This document shows, in pieces, positions 9,080 to 21,414 of a stretch of 64,000 nt of DNA. The notes under the pieces were generated by a model. That model was given only the letters and a program-made list of their open reading frames with translations. It was not told where the DNA came from and made no database searches. Numbering within the stretch: position 1 is the stretch's first letter; the number at the start of each line of letters is the position of its first letter. Position numbers and translations under genes: made by a program. This DNA is from Hymenoscyphus infarciens (Eukaryota; Ascomycota; Leotiomycetes; Helotiales; Helotiaceae): assembly GCA_001414345.1 (NCBI GenBank), contig LLCB01000012.1:310001-374000 (forward strand). Direction: 5' to 3'.

Positions 9080-12000
9080 ACTTTTAAGAAGACTAAGTCG
9101 AAGAAGTATAAGTATTATATAGAGTAGAATACTATATATATTCTAGTAAGTTTAATTCTAAATATATTCTAAATCTATTCTAACTTAGTATAGTTACTAT
9201 AGTTTATAAAGAAGGAGTTTAATAAGCTTAAGCTTAAAGAGAAGAAGAAGAAGATTAAGAAGACTACTAAGGCCTTAGATAAGGTATTAGTTATTACTAG
9301 TATAAAGATACTAAAGAATAGTTTAGAGGTATAGTTTACTCTCTTAGAGAAGACTTAAGTACTTTATACTAAGGTTATTATAAGTACTCTTTACTAATTA
9401 GAGAGGTTTTAGTTACTAATATTTAATAGTTCTTATATAGTACTATAGAAGATAGAATCTCTATTTAAACCTAGGTTTAAGTTCTTTTTAAAGCTTATCT
9501 AAAAAGTCTATAAGCGTTTTCTTCTAAGCTTATTATAAGAGATTATTAGAGTAAAAAGCACTCTTATAAAAAGGAGGCAGAGAAAGAGTTAATTTAAGCT
9601 TCTTATACTTAAAAGAGTAAGAAAGAGGATAATAAGTTAGAAGAAGAAGAGGCTATAGCTTAGAGAGAGTTAGTAAGCCTTATTTTAATAGTAACTTAGT
9701 ATTAGTTCTTTATTCTATTAACTTTAAATATTCTTACTAGTTAGTATTTTATCTTAGGTTTTTATTATAAGTTCTTTATTAAGAGTAACTAGAATTAAAA
9801 GATATTAATAGAGTTTTATAAATTAACTCTTTTATCTAATTCTTATTTAATTCCTATATATTAATCTATTTAAATAGAAGTTAAAGTAGTTCTAGCTCTT
9901 TTAGATATTTAGTATAAAAGTCTTTTAAATAATATAATAAACTCTAAAAATTATTTATTAAATATTAAGTAAGATTTAAATTATATTTAATCTATTTTAT
10001 TTAGTATTAGAACTATTTTTTAAAAAGTCTACTACTAAGTATTTCTTATATCTTCTAATCTTATATACTTTAAATTATATCTAGTAAGAGCTTTAAAGCC
10101 TCTTATTCTAGTAAATATTAAAAGTAAAAATATTATAAATTAATAATCCTTTTAAAAGTTTTAATTTATAGAAGTATTCTTTTTTTAAAATTTAAAAGAT
10201 TCTATCTACTATTTAGTAAGCTTTTAGCTAAATAATTTATCTTAAGATTCTTAATAAATAAGTAGACTTTATTTTTAATATTCTAGTTAATAGCTTTTTA
10301 ATACTAATTTATATTATTCTTTATCTTTTATTAAGCTTTACTTATATTATTTTTAGCTATTCTTTAAGTAGAGTATATATATTAAGCTACTTTTACTATC
10401 TTATTATAGTTAAGTCTTTTTTATAAGATAGAAGTTTTTAGTATATTCTAGTTTTATAAAGTTCTTAGGTTAAGTCTAAACTTAAGCTAATAAGAGGTTA
10501 TACTAATAGATAAGTATAAAAGTATTATTTATACTCTATTTATTAAAGAGATTAATTTACTCTTATTATCTTAATAGTATATTATAAAAGGCCTTAGTCT
10601 CTAGTTAGTATATTAGTTTATTATCTTTATTTATTTATCTATTTATTTATAATAAGTAGTACGAAGCTTAAACTTAATATTAATTATTTAATAAAATTTA
10701 GTTTAAAATACTAATATAAATTAAAGTTCTTAGTTAAATATAATTAATTTAGAGTAGTAACTAAAATAGTAAATCTATTAAATAAAGAGTTTAGCTAGTT
10801 CTTTAATATCTATAGTTAAGTAGTAGAGTATTAAAACTAAATCTTTCTATATTAGTTTATAAATACTAATATAGTATTAAATCTATATTTATCTTTTAAA
10901 AATAATTTAAAATCTATATATATATATATTATATAAAGTAGTTAAATACTAGTAGAGAGTAATAAAAGCTTTATTATTTAGTTTATTAAGAATAGAAGTA
11001 TCTATAAGCTTAATAATTTACTATATACCTCTTATAGTCTAAATCTAATCTAGTCTAATAGTAGTAATCTACTAATAACTAGTATATCTTTTTAATACTT
11101 AAGTAAGTACTAGATACTTAGTTATAAGAGTAGTTTTATATAGAGTTTAGTATTCTTTTAAATATAAAGTTAATTCTTAAAAAAGGAGAAAATTATCTAA
11201 TAAAAGAGAGTATTTATTTAAAAGTTTATAATATTCTTTTTAAAATAAGTATAAGTTATCTTCTTTTAACTTTTGAATTATATTTAAACTTATTTCTAAA
11301 ATAATATCTAACTAAATTATATTAAGAGATATAGATTATTCTTATAAAAAGGTCTAAGTAAGTTTAGTATTAATTTAGTAGTCTAACTAATTAGGTTTTA
11401 AAAGAGTATATAAGTAGCTATCTACTTTAGCTTAATTATAGGTTTTTAAGTCTTATTTATATTAAGTTAATATATCTACTTTTTAATTTTTTTTTTTTTA
11501 GATATAAATTAGATCTAGAAGTTAAAATCTAATAAGAACTCTATTTATTAGACTTACTTAGTTATAAGTAGCTTAGTTATTATAAAGTATTTTAATAATC
11601 TATAGTCTAAATATATATTAATATACTTCTAATATAATATAAGTTTAGAGTACTATTTCTTAAAAGCTTTTATAATAGTAGATAACTCTTTATTATAGAT
11701 CTCTTAGTTTAATTTATAGCTAACTAAGATATATAAGTAGAACTTAATAGAGTATTAAAAGTTATTTTATTATTATAAAAAGATATCTACTATTATTTCT
11801 TCTAAGAAGTCTATTTCTAGCTTTATATTATAATTAGAGTTAAAGTAGTATAAGGTTTAAATTATAAATAGTTTAGTCTTTAGTATTTTAAAAGCTTCTT
11901 TATATTTAAGTATCTATAAAAATAGCTCTAAAGAGTATATTATTATAATTTGAAGTTTAGTAATTTTAAAGTAGCTTTTAATAAATTATTTATAAAATCT

Positions 12001-12230
12001 TATAAACTTTAAATAAGACTTTGTATCTATTATAGTATTAAGTAAGACCTAGTTTTATAGAGGTTCTATTTTTTTAAGATTAACTTTAAGTCTTTTTATA
12101 GTTAAGATAAAACCTAAGTATTTAACTCTAGTAATACTAAATTTACTTTTCTTAATATCTATCTAGAGTTCTACTTCTTAAAGCTAATTTAGAACCTTTT
12201 TAATCTATTTCTTATATTTTTTAATAGTAT

Positions 12231-12270
12231 TTAAATAAATTAAAATTTTATCTAAGTAAGTAATATAAAA
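12231..12270 (-). pseudogene. RIP-mutated reverse transcriptase core (gypsy copy 1)
   Basis: On the minus strand this is the catalytic YLDD strand of a Ty3/gypsy reverse transcriptase. The second Asp-type codon is changed in the way G-to-A mutation predicts. The same segment is seen at 25281-25320 and 44021-44060. Stops of the TAA/TAG type surround it. Confidence 0.6.
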
Positions 12271-12516
12271 TTTATTTAAATAGTTAATTAATATAGTATT
12301 TATATAATATTAATAAGTAGTAGAGCTATTATAAAGTCTAAAAAGAAGGACCTTATATTTATATATACTATATCTAGTTTTAAATATAATTATCTCTTCT
12401 AAATTAAGGTTTATTTAGATATAATAAAAAGCTTATCTTATATCTAACTTAGTAAAGATTTTAGCTATTCTTATTCTTAAAAGAAGCTTATTAATTTAAG
12501 AGATTAAGTAGGAATC

Positions 12517-12919
12517 TATTAGTATTAGGTAATAATTACCTGACTTACTAATAGGCTTTAGGTTTAAACCTTAGTCTATACTAGTTCTTTCTAGTATTAT
12601 CTAGAAGGTTTAGTTACGTTCTTAGTTATAGTTAAGCGAATACGTAATCCCTAGAACCTTCTAGTAACCTCTTTGATTTATAAGCTATAGAAGCTTCTAG
12701 TATTTACTCTAGAAGTATATATAGCTCTCTTCTATCTTTTAGTTAGAAATTAAGTTAAAAGTTAAAATTTACTAAGTCTTTTATACTTATACTTTAACTT
12801 CTTAGAAACGTGATTTAGCGATTATCTAACCTACTCTATACTAATTTAACTTACGTACTTCTAACCTAATCTATAGCCTACTCTATAATCTACTCTATAT
12901 ATATATATAACCTCTTATA
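12517..12919 (+). repeat. 5' LTR of the gag-protease copia element
   Basis: Pairs with 18507-18907. It starts TATTAGTATTAGG and ends CCTCTTATA. Confidence 0.85.
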
Positions 12920-12930
12920 GGTTATAAGCC
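12920..12930 (+). other. Primer-binding site (initiator tRNA-Met type)
   Basis: GGTTATAAGCC directly follows the LTR. With one RIP change reversed it would be complementary to GGCTCATAACC, the anticodon arm of initiator tRNA-Met. That is the half-tRNA priming used by Drosophila copia. The same 11 bases follow the 5' LTR of the 52-60 kb element. Confidence 0.6.
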
Positions 12931-14044
12931 TAGAGAGCTATTTTTAGGTCTCTAGAGCTAAACTCTTATTATGTAATATTATATAACGTTACCTAACTTC
13001 TAGTCTAAATACTATTATATTCAGTAGTATACTCTCTCTACTCTCTCTAATAGTAAAGTCTTTAGTAAGAGATCTATATTCTACGTCTCTAAGATAAGAG
13101 CTCTAGCGAGAGTAAAGCTAGAGATATAAGTAAATATATATAAAAACTCGTATATATACTACTTATACTTAGACCTATAGCTATATCTATACGATTACGT
13201 CATCCTATAGCAGGTAGTATAGCCTTCTTCTTAAACTAAGAAGCGTAGGCTTATAGCTACCTTTATATAGAGACTTATATATATAAAGAAGCTAGTAAGA
13301 AGTAGCTATCTCTTCTAGTAGACTTTTAGATTATATAAGACTACTATTATCTATACTTATAAAAAGCTATTCTTAGAGAGAGTTAAGTATAGTTTAGTTA
13401 GTATATAGATTATTCTATTCTTATATAAGATAAGTTAGCTTAGTAAGAAGAAGTAGTATAGTAAAGTGTTTTATATTTAAAAGAGAATATAAGAACTTAT
13501 TATCTCTTTAACTAAGAACGCTAATAAGTACTTGTTTAAAAGAGTACGTTTTAATCTATATATATATATATATAGACTTTAAAAGAGGCTTTTAAATATG
13601 TCTTCTACTTTATTTAAAGAAGAGAAGCTAATTAGCTACTCTAATTATATAGAGTAGCTTATAGAAGCTATGCTATTTCTTAAGATAAACAGCTTTATAT
13701 CTTATCTCTTAGGTACTATTAAAGAACCTAAGAAGTCTTTATATTATAATAAGATAGAAGAAGGAAAGCTTAAAGCTAAATTAGACGAATTAGTAGTTAT
13801 ATACGAGAATAAACTCGACAACTATAGAGCTAAAAGTAATAAAGCTCTAGCTACTTTAGAATCTATTATATCTTCTAATAATATAAAGAGATATATAGAT
13901 ATCGATTCCTCTTCTATACTTTAAGATAAGATTAAGTCTAATTTTAGTAGCTCTAGTCTAGAACTAGTAGGTCGATATTATAATAAGATAACTAATACCT
14001 GCTATAGTAACTTTAGTATTATAGAGGAATATATATCTAAAATT

Positions 14045-14330
14045 TGTAATAATAAGGTAGGAGTAGAGTAGAGAAGTAGTCTATTTGTAGTTATTAATAC
14101 GAAAACTAAAGGTAAAGAGCGAAGATAGCTCTAAACGATACTAATATATAAGAGATACGAAACTAAATAACGATATACGTTAGCTAATATAAAAGCCTAA
14201 ACCTATAAAGTATGTCTAAAAGCCTAGACGTATATAACCTTTCTAAAATAGATAATATAAGATAATAACTACTGAAACCTTATATATAGTAGGTACTCCT
14301 AGCTATCTAGGATAATAGTATACTATTATA
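14045..14330 (-). repeat. 3' LTR of the nested non-autonomous element
   Basis: Pairs with 16380-16665, both 286 bp. The region near 14105-14330 matches the unmutated LTR piece at 49438-49687. Confidence 0.85.
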
Positions 14331-16379
14331 TCTCTCTCTCTTAAAAAAGACTCGTTCTTAAGTCTATCTATCTCTTATTATTTAGAGCTAAATCGGGATA
14401 CTAAGAGTTAGGCCTATATTAGAGCTCTTATCTTATCGTTGTCTTAGAAAGAGGCTAATCTCTTATTAATAATCTAATCTAGCTTATAGATACTTATTAT
14501 ATATAGTATTATTATTAAGGTCAAAGTATTTATTATATTTATTAACTTTATTATAAGTAAGAAGTTAAGATATTAGTACTAAATCGTATTTGTTAATACT
14601 TATAAAGAGACTTTGTTTCTAATTCTTTAATATTAAAGTAAGCGTTTACTAAAAGAGTATAGTTCGATCCTATCTAGTAGGTTGGAAAAAGTTTAAAGTA
14701 GAGTCGAAGGCGAATTTAGAGTAGAGTTAGAAGTTATTTAGTTAAGAAGTAGTAATAACTTAGTTAAGAGCTTACTTTAAGAGTATACTGATTTATATCT
14801 AATTCGAATTCGAATAAAACTTCTAGGTCTAGCTAGAAGTAAAAGAAAGTAAGAAAGTAAAGAATATAATACTCTATACTAGAGTTAGTAGAGTTTTAAG
14901 TAGTTAAAAGCAAAGTTATTACTAAGTTATCGAAGTTGAAATTATTATTTAAGTTTAAGATAATAAAAGAAGTAGTTTTAGCTAGTTAAATAAACTTAAT
15001 ACTAAAGTTATTATATTGAAATTCTTATCTAAGTATCTAGGGATAAAAAAAGAGATATAGTTTTAAGTATAATAGTATATAAGTTCAAATATAGGTATAT
15101 AGTTATATAAAACTATATTATTTAAGCTTATAAGCCGCCTTATTCCTTTTAAAGTACTTAAAGACTTATTTATCTTCTGATTTTGAAGAAAGAGTTACTA
15201 TTGGATTATAGAGAGTTTAGAGCTAGATAGAGAGGTATTCTAAGCCGAAGTGCTAATATTAACAAGCTTAGTTGTTTTATTAGTAGTTAACTTAGCGTTT
15301 TAGTGTCTCTTCTTATCTATAGCTAAAAGATTGTTTACTATTTTAGTAAAGTTATAATTCTAGTGTCTTTTAAGAGTAGTAGACGTGTTTTAGAGCTAAG
15401 GTATAATCTTATCTTTATTCTATATATAAAAGAACTATTGCTATTCTCTCTAAGTATAGCTATACTTGAAAAGCAAACGTTTCTTTAGTATAATCTTCTT
15501 CTTAATTCCACTTCTATCTCTTTTAACCTTTATACTAGCAGGGACTCGGTCTATAACCGTAGTCTTTTTAATCGTTTACTAGTAGAGGTTTAAGAGAAGC
15601 TTAGTAGAGTTAGATAATGTTTAGTTAGAATTAATAGTAATAACTTAGCTAAGAGCTCGCTTTTAAGTTTTATTCTAATAGAAAGTATATTTTGACTAAT
15701 TTATATCTGATTCGAGATAGGAAGTAGTAGAAAGGCATTAGAGATAGAGGCTTATAAGTGAAAGAGGTCTAAAGGTAAAGAAGCGTTAGATCGAGGAGGG
15801 TTCGGAGATGGATTTTAGTTATTAACTTTGAAGTTTACTTAGAATTTTATTCTCTATCTTAGCTAACCGTTGTTTTATTCTTTATTTTATATACCTCTAT
15901 CTCGTCTATCTATCGTCTATATAACGTCTATATTTGAAAAGTCTCTTTAAGACCTTTTATATTTACTATATAGTTTTGGTTTAGAGAGTATTTAGAGAGT
16001 CTTTTGAAAAGAGAGGTAGCTTTAGAAGGTTATTTAACGCCTTATAGCAGAACTAGTTCGATATAAAGTTGAAAAGAGAGAGAGAGTCCGTAGACGCTAG
16101 AGAGAGAGAGGATCCGAAGATACTAGAGAGAGAAGGGATCCGAAGATACTAGAGAGAGAGTCTTAAGCTTAGTATTAATTCGAGAGTCGCTAGTAAGGGG
16201 TCTAGGAAGCTATTTAAAGGGGTTTAGTACTATAAAGAGAACTAAAGCTATAGAGTTATAGAGTATATATATAGGTATCTAAGAGCTATTCAAAAAGAGA
16301 GGTTATAGAGTTAGTAGTAAGGAGGCTAGAATAGAAGTAAGGTTAAGAGCCTAATATATTAGAGTAACCTTTAGTTTAA

Positions 16380-16665
16380 TATAATAATAAAGTAGAAGTA
16401 GAGTAGAGAAGTAGTCTATTTATAGTTATTAATACGAAAACTAAAGGTAAAGAGTAAAGATAGCTCTAAACGATGCTAATATATAAGAGATATAAAACTG
16501 AATAACGATATACGTTAGCTAATATAAAAGTCTAAATCTATAAAGTACGTCTGAAAGCCTAGATATATATAACCTTTCTAAAATAGATAATATAAGATAA
16601 TAACTACTAAAACCTTATATATAGCAGGTACTTCTAGCTATCTAGGATAACGGTATACTATTACA
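16380..16665 (-). repeat. 5' LTR of the nested non-autonomous element
   Basis: 286 bp, the partner of 14045-14330. It is slightly differently RIP-mutated (for example GGATAACGG against GGATAATAG). Confidence 0.85.
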
Positions 16666-18506
16666 AAATTCAGTCTTTAGCTATATACTTAAGAAGCTTA
16701 GACAAAAAGGTTTCTAATACTTTTATATTAGTTACTATATTTAATAGCCTTTCTAGTTCTTTTGATTCTTTTATATCTAGAAAGTACGAAGATATAGGAA
16801 ACGACGTTAGTTCTATAGACCTAGAAGAGCTAATAAGCGACCTTATAGGCGAAGGGTCTAGAATAACTCAAAGAAGTGATTTAGAAGCTAATAAAGCTTC
16901 TATTAAAACTAGCTCTCTATATATCTACTATAATAAAAAGGGGTATATTAAGAGTAAATGCTTTATACTTTATCTAGAGCTTAGAAAGAACTCTAATAAT
17001 ACTAGTAATAATACTAGTAATAATAACTCTTCTAAAAAGAATAAAAAGAAGAATAAAGCTAAAGATAAAGACTCTAGTAACTCTAGAGAATTAGAAGACT
17101 CTGAAGACTCTAATTCTAATAAGTCTAAAGTCTCTTCTAGAGTTATTATATCGGCTAGTATTAATAGTAATAATAAAAATACTATAACTAGCTATACTAG
17201 AAATAAAAGAAAACTAGTATTAGACTCCGAGGCCTCTAATTATTTCATATCTAATAAGAGCTGGCTTCTTGATTTTAAAGAGCTTAATAGCTCTATTATA
17301 GTAGCTAATAATACTAAAGTACCTCTACTAGATAAAAGTAATATACCTATTACTTATAAAGGTAAAGAGCTACTTATTAAAGACGTATATTACGTCCCTA
17401 GTCTTAAGAACACTCTTATTTTAGCTTATTCTTTAGCTAATAAAAGTTAAGATATTAAGCTTAATAGGAGCTATACTTATATTAGTAATAGTAAAGCTAA
17501 TATTAAGATTAAAGCTCTTTAGCTAGACAATGTCTACTATCTATCTAACCTTACTATAGATTATAGTAAGCTTAAAAAAGTAGTTTATAAAGCTAATAGC
17601 TCTAACTACTCTAAGACTAGAAGTAAGAAACTAGACTCTAATAAAGAGTCTAAAAATAAACTAAAATATAAAGAATATTATAAGTCTACTCTCTTAGAGA
17701 CTACTAATAAAGAGCTTTCTAAAAAGCCTTTAAAATCTAAAACTTCTACTGTTTTAGTCTCTAAAATAGAGAGTAAAAACCTTATAAAGGAAGATAATAA
17801 GACTACTATTATTAAGAAGCCTTCTATAGGTTTTATTTTAGAATCTAAAACTTATAAAGAAGCTATTAGTTCTAATAATCCTTATAAGAACTATATAATT
17901 AAGTCTATAAAAGAAGAGATAAATAACTCTTTTATTACTAAAGACTCTTCTTCTTTTTCTTCTTCTACTATATCTACTATATCTAGGTTAGTTTATAAGA
18001 ATAAAGACTTTAAAGAAGATAATATAAAGCTTAAAAGTTAGTCTATAATTAAAGACTTTGAATAAGTTCTAATAAAAATGAAACTAAGCTTTATATAAAA
18101 GACTTTTATTTTTAGTATTCTCTATTAAAGAGATACTCTTTCTTAGTCTATTAGTCTTTCTTTAACTTTTAGCTTCTATTTAAGTCTCTACTAAAGAGCA
18201 AAATACACTTTACTAAAGCTATTAAGTATAATAAGAGCCTTCTTAAAGAACTTAGCTTTATATAAGCTATATATTTAGTATTCTCTACTAAAGAGATACT
18301 TTTATTTATTTTTACTACTCGCTTTAAAGAGGTATTCGTTCTTTAAGATTAGATTAGTTATTAGTCTACTTTTAGCTCTTATTTAGTCTATTAACTTATA
18401 CTTTAAAGTTTAGTTAATATTTACTTCTACTTTGTTTACTTACTTCTACTTTAAAGTTAAGTAAGTATTTCCTCTATTATTAAGTAAAGTACTTATTAAA
18501 AGAGTA

Positions 18507-18907
18507 TATTAGTATTAGGTAATAATTATCTTACTTACTAATAGGCTTTAGGTTTAAACCTTAATATATACTAGTTCTTTCTAGTATTATCTAGAAGGTT
18601 TAGTTACGTTCTCGGTTATAGTTAAGCGAATACGTGATCCCTAGAACCTTCTAGTAACCTCTTTGATTTATAAGCTATAGAAGCTTCTAGTATTTACTCT
18701 AGAAGTATATATAGCTCTCTTCTATCTTTTAGTTAGAAATTAAGTTAAAAGTTAAAATTTACTAAGTCTTTTATACTTATATTTCGACTTCTTAGAAACG
18801 TGATTTAGCGATTATCTAATCTACTCTATGCTAATTCAACTTACGTACTTCTAATCTACTCTATAGCCTACTCTATAGTCTACTCTATATATATATAACC
18901 TCTTATA
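18507..18907 (+). repeat. 3' LTR of the gag-protease copia element
   Basis: 401 bp, the partner of 12517-12919. It is preceded by a purine run ending TTAAAAGAG. The flank GAATT follows. Confidence 0.85.
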
Positions 18908-20937
18908 GAATTATTTTAGATTAGAGCGTTTAGCTTCTTATAGTTAATATAGAACTATAACTTATTACTATTAGCCTTTTTAAGAAAGAGTACTAGAGAG
19001 GTAAAAGAGCTATTACTATTAATAATAAACCTTATATCTAAGTTCTTTATAAGATACTCTTTTATAGCTTTTAGCTCTATAGTTAACTATTAATATAGAA
19101 GTAAAAAGAAGTTAAGAAGTAGTTTATTTAAAGTAATCTTATAGTTATATTTATAATAAGAAGAGAGCTTATTAGAAGCTACTTTTAAGATTACGTCTTT
19201 ATAAAAAGAGTAATATTTTAGAAGTTAGGCTTATATTAGAGTCTTAGTATTATTATTATTTTAAAGAAAAGCTAATCTTTTATTAATAATCTAATCTAGC
19301 TTATAAATACTAGTTATATAGAATTCTAAGTTAGGATATTTTATATTAAAATATATAGTATTTATACTTATTTTATTAATAAAAGAGTATAGAGTCTAGC
19401 CTTTTAAAGCTATACTAGTAGTTTAAAAAGGCTTTAGACTAGAGTTAAAAGTTAAATTTTTAGAAGATATTATTATAGATAGAAGTAATAACTTAACTAT
19501 ATTTATAAGTCTACTCTTTTTATATCTTTATTATTAATAGATTATATATTCCTTTTAATTTATATTTAACTAGTAATTTAAAATTAGTTTCTAATTCTAG
19601 CTAGAAAGAGAAAGTAGAATCTCTTTACTAAAGTAAAGAGTTAAAGAGTAATTAGCTAGCTAAGTAATCTAATTCTTTAAAAAGTTAAGAAAGAATTTAA
19701 AATAATTTAGCTACTTATTACTAATAATTAAGTCTTACTATTTAAATTCTAGGATATTAAAGAGATAGTTAAGAATATAACGTTTATTTATATTTAAATA
19801 TAGTTCTATAAACTATATTACTTAGCTTTTAATACTATTATTATATTTATAAATAGATACTAAATATAGTAATTTCTAAGTCTTTAAACTTATTACTTTA
19901 AATAATTATAAAGCTAATAAATTAATTTAGAAATAAGTACTTATTTACTTCTATATTTATTAAAGTTTATACTTTAATACTATATCTTTATATACTAAGA
20001 GTAGTATTTATAAGGAATTGTTTTCCTCTTATAAGCTTAGAAAGGTTAAGTCTAACTAAGTTATATTTATATAAGCTTAGAAAGGAATTTATATCTAAGC
20101 TTCTTTATTTTCTTCTTAACTTAAGTTAGAGTTAGAGTACTCTTTAGACAGTTATTCTTTCTTAGGTTAATTATCTATCTTATTAATACTAGGTAGATTA
20201 GAGTAATTAGGTTTAAAATACCTAAGCTTATTATAATAGTAATACTTTATATTAGTAGAGACTTAGTCTATTAATATAGTCTTTAATTTTTCGCTAGTAG
20301 AAGAGAGTTTAGAAGTTTATAAAATCTTCTAAGAGGTAGAATAGAGTTTATATATAAGAAGAGAGAGCTTTAGTATAAAGCTAGATAAGAGTTAAAAAGT
20401 ATTTATCTTTTTAAATAATAAGATTATACTTATTAGCTTTATAATAGTACTAGTTATAAAAAGCTTAGTATTTTAGTACTTCTCTTTATCTAGAGTTAAA
20501 AGATCTACTACTATTTTAATAAAGTTATAATTCTATCTTCTCTTAGCTAATATAGAGATATATTAAAGCTAGAGTATAATCTTATTCTATATCTAATAGA
20601 ATCTTTCTAACTCTAGTATTTCTTTAAATATAGCTATACTTAAGAAGTATACTCTAAACTCTAAAAAGGTTTCTTTTATATATCTCTTTTTATCTATTTA
20701 TAAGGTTTTAAATTTATTCTAAGTATTCTCTTTCTTATAACTAGTTAGAAAATATAAATTAAGAAGTTCTATTATATCTTATTAATCTTTAAAAGCTATA
20801 TTACTTATATCTAACTTATATTAGAGCTTTAAGTAGTTCCTAGTAAGTTTTATAGTTATTCTCTAAATAAGAGCTTTATAGGTTTTAAATCTATAGTAAT
20901 AGTTAGCGTTTACTTAGAGTCTATTATATACTAATAT

Positions 20938-21414
20938 TATAATAGTACGAAATATACACAACTATAGTAGAGGTATATAGGAGTGCGTATAGTAGAATAA
21001 CGTATATAGATACTAGGCACTAATATAGAAGAAAATAATAACTATCTCTCTTTTATACTAAATATAAACGTCTATATATAAGAGTTTAGAAGCTTCTAAG
21101 TTCTAATAATAATAATAACCAAGCTCTATCTAATATAGCTAATACTAAATAATAAGAGCTAAAAAGCTAAATATATAACCTCTAATTCTTTAAAAAGCTA
21201 AATATATAATATTTAAACCTTAATCTCTTCTATATATAAATATTAGATATTTAATACCTTTAATACTTTACTTATATAAGTATTAGTTATTTGTAATCTT
21301 AGCTCTAGAGGTATTAGAGGTATCGGCAGTACTTAGAGGTATTAGTAGTTTTATAAATACCGACAATTTAGGATAGTACTATTATATAATAATCTAGGAT
21401 AGTATACTATTATA
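20938..21414 (-). repeat. 3' LTR of gypsy copy 2
   Basis: It starts TATAATAGTACG and ends TACTATTATA on the plus strand. Pairs with 28482-28957. Confidence 0.82.

Larger units (their letters stand above)
14045..16665 (-). mobile_element. Short non-autonomous LTR element nested in copia gag
   Basis: 2.6 kb with 286-bp LTRs at 14045-14330 and 16380-16665, ends TG..CA (left TGTAATAA, right CTATTACA). Exact target duplication AAATT lies at 14040-14044 and 16666-16670. A purine tract on the minus strand next to the left LTR (complement of TCTCTCTCTCTTAAAAAAG) shows minus orientation. The 2.05 kb interior has no pol signature. Bases about 14400-14520 match gypsy internal sequence at about 25880-25975, and other parts match the element interiors at 31-39 kb. 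It is a LARD-like derivative that presumably used the gypsy machinery. Confidence 0.85.
13598..18041 (+). pseudogene. Copia gag-protease reading frame, split by a nested element
   Basis: One frame runs from ATG at 13598 to the insertion at 14045 and resumes in phase at 16668 after the duplicated AAATT. Within it the stops are TAG at 13655, TAA at 13922, TAA at 17448, TAG at 17520 and TAG at 18039, all obtainable from Trp or Gln codons by C-to-T or G-to-A change. The first part contains copia-Gag-like text (start through KEPKKSLYYNKI). The second contains a decayed CCHC knuckle (about 16924-16965, first Cys positions now Tyr, KCF retained). It also contains a protease site LVLDSEAS near 17217-17240 (canonical DSGAS) and a YYVPSLKNTL segment typical of the pre-integrase region. 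No integrase follows. The stretch 16671-17447 is open for 259 codons without a single ATG. Confidence 0.75.
12517..18907 (+). mobile_element. Copia-type LTR element carrying only gag-protease
   Basis: LTRs at 12517-12919 (403 bp) and 18507-18907 (401 bp) are near-identical. Flanking 5-mers are GAATC (12512-12516) and GAATT (18908-18912), a target duplication with one C-to-T change. The ends TA..TA are RIP-mutated TG..CA. A primer-binding site abuts the left LTR (12920-12930) and a purine run (AAAAGAG) precedes the right LTR, so the orientation is plus. Inside is a gag-protease reading frame (13598-18041) interrupted by a nested element at 14045-16665. Removing that leaves an internal region of about 3 kb with no integrase, reverse transcriptase or RNase H. 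It is therefore either a non-autonomous derivative or deleted. It sits in gypsy copy 1. Confidence 0.85.
9080..20937 (-). mobile_element. Ty3/gypsy copy 1, 3'-truncated and interrupted
   Basis: From about 9080 the sequence parallels the gypsy copies starting at about 22100 and 40850 (TTTTAAGAAG, GTAGAATACTATATATA and GCTTAAGCTTAA landmarks) through to 20937. The element is on the minus strand. Its reverse-transcriptase core is at about 12231-12270, where the frame can be read as YLDDIL-like with RIP-type replacements. It has lost its 3' LTR end on the left, and a copia-type element occupies 12517-18907. On the right it stops at 20937 against the 3' LTR of copy 2, roughly 0.9 kb short of where its own 5' LTR should be. 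It is not functional. Confidence 0.75.
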
